Below are positions 55,807 to 64,000 of a stretch of 64,000 nt of DNA, piece by piece. The position numbers and the translations under genes were made by a program. Source of the DNA: Amycolatopsis lexingtonensis (lineage in GTDB: Bacteria > Actinomycetota > Actinomycetes > Mycobacteriales > Pseudonocardiaceae); assembly GCF_014873755.1 (NCBI RefSeq), contig NZ_JADBEG010000001.1, forward strand, positions 8,840,501 to 8,904,500. Direction: 5' to 3'. Position 1 is the first letter of the stretch, and each line of letters opens with the position of its first letter. The notes beneath the pieces are model-generated. The model did not search any database. It was given only the letters and a program-made list of their open reading frames with translations, and was not told where the DNA came from.

Positions 55807-56985
55807 TCAGGTTACGTCCAGCACCGTGTGCAGGAGGGTCGTCAGCTCCGCGGCGAAGTGGGGGCGGGCCGCCACCCGGCGGGTGCGCGCGAGGTCGTTT
55901 GCGATGGTCAGCGCCGCGTGGACGGTGATCTTCGCTTCCCGGGGCGGCAGCGAAGGACGCACCGTGGAAAGCAGCGTGACCCACTGGGCGACGTAATCGC
56001 GTTGCACGCGCAACAGATCCGCTTTGTCGCGGTCGGGCATCGTGACGCGGTCCGCCGAGAACGACACCAGCAGTTCCGGCGTGTGCAGAATCGTGTGCAC
56101 GTACGACTCCGCCAGGCGGCGCAGGGCGGTCCGTTCGTCCGGGGCCTGCAGCGCGCGCTCGGCCGCGAGGGCGAGGCGGTCCGCCGCGCGGTGGCCGATC
56201 GCCACCATCAGGGCCGCCTTGCTCGGGAAGTGGCGGTAGACGCTCGGGCCCGCGATGCCCGCCGCCGCGCCGATGTCCTCCATGCTCACGTCGTGGAAGC
56301 CGCGCTGCGCGAACAGCGCCGTCGCTTCCGCAAGGACCTGCTCACGGCGAGACGGCGTGCCCAGGCTCAGCGCCGAAGGCACCGGGGGCGCGGACGGCGA
56401 AGGGAGTGTGGCGTTCAGCACACCCATCGCCAGTTCGACCAGCAACTGGGCGAAGCGGCGGCGCGCCACCGACGTGTGGTGCACCGACACGCTGCCGAAC
56501 ACCGACAGCGCCGCCCAGCACAGCAGTTCCGCGTCCTCGCCGGGCAGATCGGGGCGCCGGGCGAGCAGGGCCTTCGACCACGCCGCCAGCGCCAGCGCCG
56601 ACCGGCGCGCGATCTCCCGCTGGTCCTCCTTGGGCAGGTGGCGGCCCTCCCAGCGCCAGAGCGCCGCGATCTCCCGGCGCTCGACAGCCTGCGTCGCGAG
56701 CCGGCGGAGGAGGGATTCCAGCTGGTCAGCGGGCGGAACGGCGTCCGACAGCGCTTCCGCCGTCGCCGCCTCCAGGTCCTCGAAGCCGCTGAGGACGACG
56801 TACGCCAGGATCGCCTGCTTGTCCGCGAAGTGGCGGTACAGCGCGGGGCCGGTGACGCCCGCCGCGTCCGCGATGTCCTTGATGCCGACCCCGGGGAAGC
56901 CGCGCGCGCGGAACAGCTCCGCCGCCACCGCGGCCAGCTGGGCCTTGCGGTCGCGGGGGCGCGCGGTGCGCTCGACGTCGGTCAT
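55807..56985 (-). CDS. Double TetR-domain transcriptional regulator
   Basis: The 392-residue protein contains two complete TetR units in one chain: helix-turn-helix GIKDIADAAGVTGPALYRHFADKQAIL near the N-terminus and SMEDIGAAAGIAGPSVYRHFPSKAAL after about residue 200. Single-chain double TetRs are known among fatty-acid regulators. The ATG at 56985 has no ribosome site. It is divergent from fadA-fadB, the likely target, with one operator-like site overlapping each promoter (56997-57009 and 57055-57070). Confidence 0.88.
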   Translation of the reverse strand: MTDVERTARPRDRKAQLAAVAAELFRARGFPGVGIKDIADAAGVTGPALYRHFADKQAILAYVVLSGFEDLEAATAEALSDAVPPADQLESLLRRLATQAVERREIAALWRWEGRHLPKEDQREIARRSALALAAWSKALLARRPDLPGEDAELLCWAALSVFGSVSVHHTSVARRRFAQLLVELAMGVLNATLPSPSAPPVPSALSLGTPSRREQVLAEATALFAQRGFHDVSMEDIGAAAGIAGPSVYRHFPSKAALMVAIGHRAADRLALAAERALQAPDERTALRRLAESYVHTILHTPELLVSFSADRVTMPDRDKADLLRVQRDYVAQWVTLLSTVRPSLPPREAKITVHAALTIANDLARTRRVAARPHFAAELTTLLHTVLDVT

Positions 56986-56996
56986 GGTGAGTGAAC

Positions 56997-57070
56997 GATA
57001 GCGGCTAACGGCACACCTGCAACCCATTGACACCATGGGGTTATCCGGCGATATGTTAATGGTCATTAGC
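56997..57070. promoter_or_regulatory. Divergent promoters and operators, double TetR / fadAB
   Basis: Plus strand: TTGACA (57027-57032) and GATATG (57050-57055), 17-bp spacer. GTTAATG-GT-CATTAGC (57055-57070) overlaps the start of transcription. Minus strand: TTGCAG with TATCGT 16 bp away and GTTAGC-C-GCTATC (56997-57009) in between. The half-sites resemble the BkaR-like operator. Confidence 0.5.
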
Positions 57071-57134
57071 CCTACTGGCCGGTATCATCGGCCACGGTAC
57101 GAAGACGTCCCACACGCTCGCGAGGAGTTGTTCT

Positions 57135-58346
57135 GTGAGTAGCGAGGCCTACATCTACGAGGCGATCCGCACGCCTCGCGGCAAGAACAAGGGCGGTGCC
57201 CTGCACGGCACCAAGCCGGTCGACCTGGTGGTCGGCCTGATCAACGAACTCAAGGTCCGCCACCCGAACCTCGACCCCGCGGTGATCGACGACGTCGTAC
57301 TCGGCGTGGTCTCCCCGGTCGGCGAGCAGGGCGCGGTCATCGCGCGCACCGCCGCGCTGAACGCCGGTCTCCCCGAGACCGTCGCCGGCGTGCAGCTCAA
57401 CCGCTTCTGCGCCTCCGGCCTCGAAGCCACCAACACCGCCGCCCAGAAGATCCGCTCCGGCTGGGACAACCTGATCATCGCCGGCGGCGTCGAGTCGATG
57501 TCGCGCGTGCCGATGGGCTCCGACGGCGGCGCGCTGTTCATGGACCCGGCCACCGCGTACGACAACTACATCGTCCCGCAGGGCACCGGCGCCGACCTGA
57601 TCGCGACCATCGAGGGCTTCTCCCGCGAGGACGTCGACCGCTGGGCCGTCCGCTCGCAGGACCGCGCCGAGGCGGCCTGGTCCGGCGGCTACTTCGCCAA
57701 GTCCGTCGTCCCGGTCAAGGACATCAACGGCGTCACCGTGCTGGACCACGACGAGCACCGCCGTCCCGGCTCCACCGTCGAGGGCCTCGGCAAGCTCAAG
57801 CCGGCCTTCGCGGGCATCGGCGAGCTGGGCGGCTTCGACGCCGTCGCGCTGCAGAAGTACCACTCGGTCGAGAAGATCAACCACGTCCACACCGGCGGCA
57901 ACTCCTCCGGCATCGTCGACGGCGCCGCGCTGGTGCTCGTCGGCTCCGAGCAGATCGGCAAGACCTTCGGGCTGACGCCGCGGGCCCGGATCGTGGCGAC
58001 CGCGTCGATCGGCTCCGAGCCGACGATCATGCTCACCGGCCCCACGCCGGCCACCGAAAAGGTCTTGAAGACCGCGGGCCTCAAGCCCGAGGACATCGAC
58101 CTGTGGGAGCTCAACGAGGCGTTCGCGTCCGTCGTGCTCAAGTGGATCAAGGACCTGCACCTCGACGAGGACAAGGTCAACGTCAACGGCGGCGCGATCG
58201 CCATGGGCCACCCGCTCGGCGCCACCGGCGCGATGCTGGTCGGCACCGTGGTCGACGAGCTCGAACGCCGCCAGGCGCGCCGCGCCCTGGTGACCCTGTG
58301 CATCGGCGGCGGCATGGGCGTCGCGACCATCATCGAGCGGGTGTGA
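57135..58346 (+). CDS. fadA: Acetyl-CoA acyltransferase (3-ketoacyl-CoA thiolase)
   Basis: The 403-residue thiolase cleaves 3-ketoacyl-CoA to acetyl-CoA and a shortened acyl-CoA in beta-oxidation. It has [10 protein letters not shown] with the nucleophilic Cys, [15 protein letters not shown] and GHPLGATGA with the catalytic His, and CIGGGMG with the second Cys. The GTG start follows GAGGAG. fadB begins 8 bp after its stop, so they form one operon and presumably one trifunctional-type complex. Confidence 0.94.
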   Translation: MSSEAYIYEAIRTPRGKNKGGALHGTKPVDLVVGLINELKVRHPNLDPAVIDDVVLGVVSPVGEQGAVIARTAALNAGLPETVAGVQLNRFCASGLEATNTAAQKIRSGWDNLIIAGGVESMSRVPMGSDGGALFMDPATAYDNYIVPQGTGADLIATIEGFSREDVDRWAVRSQDRAEAAWSGGYFAKSVVPVKDINGVTVLDHDEHRRPGSTVEGLGKLKPAFAGIGELGGFDAVALQKYHSVEKINHVHTGGNSSGIVDGAALVLVGSEQIGKTFGLTPRARIVATASIGSEPTIMLTGPTPATEKVLKTAGLKPEDIDLWELNEAFASVVLKWIKDLHLDEDKVNVNGGAIAMGHPLGATGAMLVGTVVDELERRQARRALVTLCIGGGMGVATIIERV

Positions 58347-58354
58347 GGAAAGAA

Positions 58355-60526
58355 ATGGCCGAGAGCAAGACCATCCGCTGGGAACAGGACGGCGACGGCA
58401 TCGTCACCCTGACCCTGGACGACCCGAACCAGTCGGCGAACACGATGAACGCCGACTTCCGCGAGTCGCTGGGTGTCACCGTCGACCGCCTGGAGGCCGA
58501 GAAGGACTCCATCACCGGCGTCGTCATCACGTCCGCCAAGAAGACGTTCTTCGCGGGCGGCGACCTGAACGACCTCATCCAGGCCAAGCCGGAGAACGCG
58601 GTCGAGCTGACCGAGGGCAGCACCCTGATGAAGGGGCAGATGCGCCGCATCGAGCAGCTCGGAAAGCCGGTCGTCGCGGCGATCAACGGAGCCGCGCTCG
58701 GCGGTGGCCTGGAGATCGCGCTGGCGACGCACCACCGCATCGCCGCCGACGTCAAGGGCAGCCAGATCGGCCTGCCCGAGGTGACGCTGGGCCTGCTGCC
58801 CGGCGGCGGTGGCGTCGTGCGCACCGTGCGCCTGCTCGGCATCCAGAGCGCGCTGCTGAACGTGCTCCTGCAGGGCCAGCGGCACCGCCCGGCCAAGGCG
58901 CTCGAGCTCGGCCTCGTGCACGAGCTCGTCGGCACGGTCGAGGAGCTCGTCCCCGCCGCGAAGGCGTGGATCAAGGCGAACCCCGAGGGCGGCGTCCAGC
59001 CGTGGGACGTCAAGGGCTACAAGATCCCGGGCGGCACGCCGTCCAACCCGAGCTTCGCGGCCAACCTGCCGGCGTTCCCGGCGAACCTGCGCAAGCAGAT
59101 CAAGGGCGCGAACATGCCGGCGCCGCGGGCGATCCTGGCCGCCGCGATCGAGGGCGCGCAGGTCGACTTCGACACCGCGATCACGATCGAGACGCGCTAC
59201 TTCATCCACCTCGCCACCGGCCAGGTCTCGAAGAACATGACGAAGGCGTTCTTCTTCGACCTGCAGACCATCAACTCGGGCGGCTCGCGCCCGGACGGTT
59301 TCGAGAAGTACACGGCCAAGAAGGTCGGCGTGCTCGGTGCCGGGATGATGGGCGCCGCGATCGCGTACGTCTCGGCGAAGGCCGGCATCGACGTCGTCCT
59401 CAAGGACGTCTCGCAGGAGGCGGCCGAGAAGGGCAAGGGCTACGCGGAGAAGCTGGAGCAGAAGGCCCTTTCGCGCGGCAAGACCACGCAGGAGAAGTCG
59501 GACGCGCTGCTGGCGAAGATCAAGCCGACCGCCGACCCGGCCGACTTCGCGGGGGTCGACTTCGTCATCGAGGCCGTGTTCGAGAGCGTCGAGCTGAAGC
59601 ATAAGGTGTTCGGCGAGATCGAGAGCATCGTCAACGCCGACGCGGTCCTGGGCTCCAACACCTCGACGCTGCCGATCACCACCCTCGCCGAGGGCGTGCA
59701 GCGGACCGAGGACTTCATCGGGATCCACTTCTTCTCGCCGGTGGACAAGATGCCGCTGGTCGAGATCATCTGCGGCGAGAAGACGTCGCCGGCGACGCTG
59801 GCGAAGGTCTTCGACTACACGCTGCAGATCAAGAAGACCCCGATCGTCGTCAACGACAGCCGCGGCTTCTTCACCTCGCGTGTGATCGGCACGTTCATCA
59901 ACGAGGCCGTCGCCGCGCTGGGCGAGGGCGTCGAGCCGGCGTCGATCGAGCAGGCGGGTTCGCAGGCGGGCTACCCGGCGCCGCCGCTGCAGCTGATGGA
60001 CGAGCTGACGCTGACCTTACCGCGTAAGATCCGCAAGGAAACGCGCGAGGCGATCGAGGCCGCGGGCGGCACCTGGAAGGCGCACGCGTCCGAGGCGGTC
60101 ATCGACCGGATGCTGGACGAGTACGACCGCAAGGGCCGCTCGACCGGCGCGGGCTTCTACGAGTACGACGCCGAGGGCAAGCGCGTCGGCCTGTGGCCGG
60201 GCCTGCGTGACGCGTTCAAGTCCGGCTCGACCGAGGTGCCGTTCGAGGACCTCAAGGAGCGGATGCTCTTCGCCGAGGCGCTCGAGACGGTGAAGTGCTT
60301 CGACGAAGGCGTGCTGACGTCGGTCGCGGACGCCAACATCGGCTCGATCTTCGGCATCGGCTTCCCGGCGTGGACCGGCGGTGTCATCCAGTACATCAAC
60401 CAGTACGAGGGTGGCCTGCAGGGCTTCGTCGACCGGGCGCGTGAACTCGCGGCCCGGTACGGCGACCACTTCGAGCCGCCGGCCTCGCTGGTCGAGAAGG
60501 CCGCCAAGGGCGAGATCTACGAATAG
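58355..60526 (+). CDS. fadB: Multifunctional enoyl-CoA hydratase / 3-hydroxyacyl-CoA dehydrogenase
   Basis: The 723-residue protein has an N-terminal crotonase domain (GGDLNDL, INGAALGGGLEIAL, GLLPGGGGVVR) that hydrates enoyl-CoA. The NAD-binding domain (VGVLGAGMMGAAIAYV) and C-terminal HAD domains (HFFSPVDKMPLVEII, NDSRGFFTSR) oxidise the 3-hydroxyacyl-CoA. With FadA it completes beta-oxidation. GAGGAAAG precedes the ATG. Codon 555 is TTA. The operon ends at the hairpin 60539-60579. Confidence 0.94.
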   Translation: MAESKTIRWEQDGDGIVTLTLDDPNQSANTMNADFRESLGVTVDRLEAEKDSITGVVITSAKKTFFAGGDLNDLIQAKPENAVELTEGSTLMKGQMRRIEQLGKPVVAAINGAALGGGLEIALATHHRIAADVKGSQIGLPEVTLGLLPGGGGVVRTVRLLGIQSALLNVLLQGQRHRPAKALELGLVHELVGTVEELVPAAKAWIKANPEGGVQPWDVKGYKIPGGTPSNPSFAANLPAFPANLRKQIKGANMPAPRAILAAAIEGAQVDFDTAITIETRYFIHLATGQVSKNMTKAFFFDLQTINSGGSRPDGFEKYTAKKVGVLGAGMMGAAIAYVSAKAGIDVVLKDVSQEAAEKGKGYAEKLEQKALSRGKTTQEKSDALLAKIKPTADPADFAGVDFVIEAVFESVELKHKVFGEIESIVNADAVLGSNTSTLPITTLAEGVQRTEDFIGIHFFSPVDKMPLVEIICGEKTSPATLAKVFDYTLQIKKTPIVVNDSRGFFTSRVIGTFINEAVAALGEGVEPASIEQAGSQAGYPAPPLQLMDELTLTLPRKIRKETREAIEAAGGTWKAHASEAVIDRMLDEYDRKGRSTGAGFYEYDAEGKRVGLWPGLRDAFKSGSTEVPFEDLKERMLFAEALETVKCFDEGVLTSVADANIGSIFGIGFPAWTGGVIQYINQYEGGLQGFVDRARELAARYGDHFEPPASLVEKAAKGEIYE

Positions 60527-60538
60527 GCAGCAGTGACT

Positions 60539-60579
60539 CCGTGAAGGCCACCTCGTGTTTCTCGAGGTGGCCTTCACGG
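60539..60579. terminator. 17-bp perfect hairpin between fadB and the ABM gene
   Basis: The arms 60539-60555 and 60563-60579 are perfectly complementary around a 7-base loop (TGTTTCT). The core GTGAAGGCCACCT matches the hairpin at 19366-19414. It lies between convergent stops and can terminate both transcripts. Confidence 0.7.
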
Positions 60580-60582
60580 CGT

Positions 60583-60888
60583 TCAGAGCGTGACCGCCAC
60601 CTCGGCGTGGCTGACGTGATCGTCCCAGCGGCTCAGCGCTCGCCGTGCGGCATCCTCGAGGACGGCTTCTTCGTAGCTGTCGCCGGCGAAGCCCCGCACG
60701 GCGTCGAGGTCGGTGAAGAACGTGATCGAGGTGAACTCGACCTCATGGCGATCCGGGCGGCGCAGCAACCGGGCGCCTCGGAAACCGGGCACGTCACGCA
60801 GGTGCTCCGCCACTTCGGTCTCATAGTGCCGTTGGTAGTCGTCAGCCGTCGCGGCGGGCGCCCAGCCGCGCCAGGTGCGTGCGATCAT
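60583..60888 (-). CDS. Antibiotic-biosynthesis-monooxygenase (ABM) domain protein
   Basis: The 101-residue protein is of ABM/dimeric ferredoxin-like fold: IARTWRGWAP, YETEVAEHLRDVPGFRGARLL and EFTSITFFTDLDAVRGFAG are typical. It may be a small quinol-type monooxygenase or a stress-response protein; no substrate is evident. It lies alone, 3 bp past the hairpin on the opposite strand. Confidence 0.85.
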   Translation of the reverse strand: MIARTWRGWAPAATADDYQRHYETEVAEHLRDVPGFRGARLLRRPDRHEVEFTSITFFTDLDAVRGFAGDSYEEAVLEDAARRALSRWDDHVSHAEVAVTL

Positions 60889-61050
60889 GCCCGGTTCCCC
60901 AATCCGTCGAGGGGCTCGACGGTACCCGCGGTGTCCGAGCGGAAGCTGTGCCCGAGTTCCGCGCCCAGGCCGAGTGGTAGATCGGACTGTCCGACGGTTT
61001 GTCCGCTTCCGTTCGCCCGGAATCCACCGAAGGCGGGTTAATCTCCGCCC

Positions 61051-63387
61051 ATGCGCCGTCCCGTCACGGTGGCACTGGCCGCCGCCTTGTTCGCCTCCGC
61101 GTTGACAACGATGTCGGCAGCCGCCGACCTGAGTCCCGCCGACTTCGTCGATCCGCTGATCGGCTCCGCTGGGGACGGCAACACCTACCCGGGCGCGACC
61201 GCGCCGTTCGGGATGCTCTCCTGGAGCCCGACCAGCACGCGCGGCGACCAGACGTCGACCGGCGCCGCCAACGGGTACCAGTACGACACCACCCGCGTCC
61301 GCGGTTTCGCGTTAACGCACGTTAACGGCGCCGGCTGCAACCCCGGTGCCGCCGGGGACGTGCCGATCCTGCCGTTCGCCGGCGACGTCACCTCCTCGCC
61401 GACCGCCGACACCACCGACGCGGTCTACGCGAGCAACTTCAGCCACGCCGACGAGAGCGCGTCGCCGGGACGGTACCGTCTCGGCCTGGCCAACGGCGTC
61501 ACGACCGACGTCGCGGCGACCGAACGCACCGCGATCGGCACACTGGCCTACCCGGAGGGCAAGCCCGCCAGCCTGCTGTTCCGCACGTCGAACTCGCTCA
61601 ACGGCAGCGAGGACGCCGAAACGCACCTCGACCCGGCGAACCGCCAGGTCACCGGGTCGGTGCTGACCGGCGCGTTCTGCGGGCGCCGCGCGAACGGCGG
61701 GGTCAACAACCGCAAGTCCTACTACCGCCTGTACTTCACCGCGCGGTTCGACCAGCCCTTCACCGGCACCGGGACGTGGAAGGATGCGACCCTCCAGCCC
61801 GGCGGCACGGACCAGACCGGCGGCGAAGGCTACGCGACGGGCAAGGACCGCGCGGGACGCGGCTCGGGCGGTTACGTCACCTTCGCGCCCGGCAGCAAGG
61901 TCACCATGCGGCTCGCGATCTCGTACGTCTCCCTCGACGGCGCCGAACGCAACCTGCGCGCCGAGCAGCCGCCGAAGTCCACCGTGGACAGCGTCGCCGG
62001 CGCGACGAAGCGGGCCTGGAACGCCGAACTGAGCCGGATCGGCGTCGGCGGCGGCACCGCGGGCCAGCGGATCGTCTTCACCACCGCGCTCTACCACAGC
62101 CTCCAGCAGCCCAACCTCGTCAGCGACGTCGACGGCCGGTACCTCGGGATGGACCGGCAGGTGCACCGCGTCGAACCGGGGCAGGACGCGCAGTACTCCA
62201 ACTTCTCCGGCTGGGACCAGTACCGCGCCCAGATCCAGCTGCTGGCGCTGCTCGAACCGCGCGTCGCCGGGAACTTCGCGCAGTCGCTCTACAACTACGC
62301 GAAGCAGAACGACGGCGTCTGGGACCGCTGGGTGCACGTCAACGGCGCGACGCACGTGATGACCGGCGACCCGTCGGCGGCGACGCTCGCGACGTTCTAC
62401 GCGATGGGTGTCCGCAACTTCGACTACCGCGGCGCGTTCGACTCCCTGTACAAGCAGGCGACCGTCCCGCGACCGGAAGGTCTGCAGGACGGCGGCTGTC
62501 CCGGACAGTGCGTCGGGCAGCGGCCGAACCTTACGCAGTACGTCACGTCGCACTACGCGCCGAACGACGTCTGCCACTGCTGGGGCGGCGCCGCCGAGAC
62601 GCTCGAAGACGCGATCGCGGACTCTGCAATCGGACATTGGGCGGAACAGCTCGGGCGGACGAGCGAAGCCGCGGAGCTGCGCGCACGCGGCGCGTACTGG
62701 CGGAACGTCTTCAACCCGGAGACCGGCTACGCGCAGGCTCGCAATCTCGACGGCAGCTGGGTGACGCCGTTCGACCCGGCGAGCGACCGCGGGTTCGCGC
62801 AGGGGAGCGCGGCGGCCTACACGTGGATGGTCCCGCAGGACGTCTCCGGTCTCGCGGACGCGATGGGCGGCAAGACCAATGCGGTCTCCCGGCTCGACGG
62901 GTTCTTCCACGACGCGAACGGCAATTGGCAGCTGAAGGGCGGCGGGCCGCTCAAGTACGACCCGACGAACGAGCCCGACATCCACGCGCCGTGGCTGTAC
63001 AACGAGCTCGGGCAGCCGGCGAAGACGCAGGAGACCGTCCGGCAGCTGGTGAACTCCGTCTACACGACCGGCCCGGCCGGCCTGCCCGGCAACGACGACC
63101 TCGGCACGATGTCCGCCTGGTACGTCTTCGCCGCGCTCGGGATCTACCCGCGCACGCCGGGAACGGGCGAGCTGCTGCTGTCGAGCCCGCTGTTCGCCTC
63201 CGCCGTCGTGCGGCCGGCGGGCGGGGCGCCGATCCGGATCACGACGTCCGGGAGCGGGAAGTACGTCGCCGACGTCCGGCGCGGCGGACGGCCGCAGCGG
63301 GAGTGGAAACTCGACGCGTCGTTCCTACGCACCGGCGGCACGCTCGAATTCCGCTTGGCCGAGACACCGACGACCTGGGGGCGCTGA
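61051..63387 (+). CDS. Secreted GH92 alpha-mannosidase
   Basis: The 778-residue precursor has a signal peptide (RRPVTVALAAALFASALTTMSAAAD). The GH92 signature GNDDLGTMSAWYVFAALG holds the catalytic Asp/Glu region, and FVDPLIGSAGDGNTYPGA is the family's N-terminal block. GH92 enzymes are calcium-dependent exo-alpha-mannosidases; alpha-1,2 specificity is common. It would trim mannans outside the cell. Codon 88 is TTA, in a patch with repeated GTTAACG. The promoter region 60889-61050 holds no further gene. Confidence 0.93.
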   Translation: MRRPVTVALAAALFASALTTMSAAADLSPADFVDPLIGSAGDGNTYPGATAPFGMLSWSPTSTRGDQTSTGAANGYQYDTTRVRGFALTHVNGAGCNPGAAGDVPILPFAGDVTSSPTADTTDAVYASNFSHADESASPGRYRLGLANGVTTDVAATERTAIGTLAYPEGKPASLLFRTSNSLNGSEDAETHLDPANRQVTGSVLTGAFCGRRANGGVNNRKSYYRLYFTARFDQPFTGTGTWKDATLQPGGTDQTGGEGYATGKDRAGRGSGGYVTFAPGSKVTMRLAISYVSLDGAERNLRAEQPPKSTVDSVAGATKRAWNAELSRIGVGGGTAGQRIVFTTALYHSLQQPNLVSDVDGRYLGMDRQVHRVEPGQDAQYSNFSGWDQYRAQIQLLALLEPRVAGNFAQSLYNYAKQNDGVWDRWVHVNGATHVMTGDPSAATLATFYAMGVRNFDYRGAFDSLYKQATVPRPEGLQDGGCPGQCVGQRPNLTQYVTSHYAPNDVCHCWGGAAETLEDAIADSAIGHWAEQLGRTSEAAELRARGAYWRNVFNPETGYAQARNLDGSWVTPFDPASDRGFAQGSAAAYTWMVPQDVSGLADAMGGKTNAVSRLDGFFHDANGNWQLKGGGPLKYDPTNEPDIHAPWLYNELGQPAKTQETVRQLVNSVYTTGPAGLPGNDDLGTMSAWYVFAALGIYPRTPGTGELLLSSPLFASAVVRPAGGAPIRITTSGSGKYVADVRRGGRPQREWKLDASFLRTGGTLEFRLAETPTTWGR

Positions 63388-63430
63388 TCACCCGATCGGG
63401 TTTACCGCCGCCGCGGGTACGGTCTGCGGG

Positions 63431-64000
63431 GTGGTTTCGCCCGTTCACAGAACGATCTTCTTGATCGACGTCGAAAAGTACGGCGCCGCGGAGAGAACGA
63501 CACCCGACCTGCTCGCGTTGCGGAGCGGTCTGTACGGGGCATTGGAAAGGGCCTTTCTCGACTGCGGCCTGCCTTGGCAGGAGTCACGGCTCGACGACGC
63601 GGGGGACGGCCTGTTCGTCCTCGTGCCCGCCACCGTGCCCAAATCGGCTTTCGTGGAGCGGTTTCCCACCGCGCTCGCCGAGGCCGTGCGCGCGCACAAC
63701 GCCCGGCACCCGAAGCAGGCGCAGATCCGCGTGCGGGTCGCTCTGCACGCCGGGGAAATCGCCTACGACGAGCACGGAGTGGCGTCGCGGGCGATCATCA
63801 AGGCCTATCGGCTGCTCGACGCGAAGGTGCTCAAGAAAGCACTCGCCAAATCGGACGGCGTGCTGGCGCTCGTCATGTCCGAATGGTTTTTCGAAGAGGT
63901 GGTGAAACAGAGCCCGCACGCGAAGCCCGACACCTACCGGCGGGTGAAGGTGAAGGTCAAGGAAACCCACGAAACCGCCTGGATCGCCCGGCCCGACGAC
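63431..64000 (+). CDS. Nucleotidyl-cyclase-like protein, N-terminal part (cut by window edge)
   Basis: A frame opens at GTG 63431 and stays open to the window end (190 codons). It encodes a homologue of the 36468-37382 cyclase-like domain: HRTIFLIDVEKYG, DDAGDGLFVLVP (metal-Asp positions kept), RVRVALHAGEIAYDEHG and AYRLLDAKVLKK. The end of the domain is reached near the edge (VKVKVKETHETAWIARPDD). A C-terminal effector-associated domain, as in the paralogue, would lie outside the window. Confidence 0.75.
   Translation, partial: MVSPVHRTIFLIDVEKYGAAERTTPDLLALRSGLYGALERAFLDCGLPWQESRLDDAGDGLFVLVPATVPKSAFVERFPTALAEAVRAHNARHPKQAQIRVRVALHAGEIAYDEHGVASRAIIKAYRLLDAKVLKKALAKSDGVLALVMSEWFFEEVVKQSPHAKPDTYRRVKVKVKETHETAWIARPDD

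Overview
The window is very GC-rich, uses GTG starts freely, and carries gene sets typical of Pseudonocardiales: AccD1/AccA1, FadE23/24-like proteins, EspC/YbaB-type secretion genes, roadblock proteins and many TetR regulators. An Amycolatopsis-like actinomycete fits best; this is inferred from gene content, not from a marker gene. No rRNA, tRNA or CRISPR array was seen.

Left part (1-18.4 kb): the end of a sensor histidine kinase, a membrane acyltransferase, alanine dehydrogenase, a quinone-oxidoreductase-like enzyme with a MerR-type promoter, a secreted M43-type metalloprotease, a PucR regulator, a methyltransferase, a roadblock/DUF4388-like operon, an FAD monooxygenase, metY-metX, an AurF-like oxygenase and several TetR/SDR pairs.

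Central part (17.8-36.4 kb): a TetR regulator and an accD1-accA1-acyl-CoA dehydrogenase operon, probably for leucine/branched-chain acyl-CoA breakdown, share GTTAGCG-N2-CGCTAAC operators. A secreted SGNH esterase lies between them. Then come a type VII secretion-associated cluster, a GNAT acetyltransferase, an SDR, a PHA-synthase-like hydrolase, a peptidoglycan amidase, a fadE24/fadE23-like pair, an SDR/XRE pair and LtrA.

Main feature (36.4-55.7 kb): an NTP-dependent conflict/signalling island. A nucleotidyl-cyclase-like protein with an effector-associated domain precedes two tandem copies of one five-gene cassette. Each copy has EAD+VMAP-C protein -> MoxR AAA+ ATPase -> giant vWA/NB-ARC/TPR protein, then, convergently, an HExxH peptide-modification-type protein preceded by a 62-residue putative substrate peptide. 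The two peptides are 36/62 identical and share the C-terminal block VTASGS-x-AKRV. They resemble FxSxx-COOH system peptides in layout but lack the FxSxx end, and no radical-SAM gene is present. A second cyclase-like gene is cut off by the right edge.

Right part (55.8-64 kb): a double-TetR regulator is divergent from a fadA-fadB beta-oxidation operon, followed by a small ABM-domain protein and a secreted GH92 mannosidase. Several convergent gene ends carry long perfect hairpins with a shared core.
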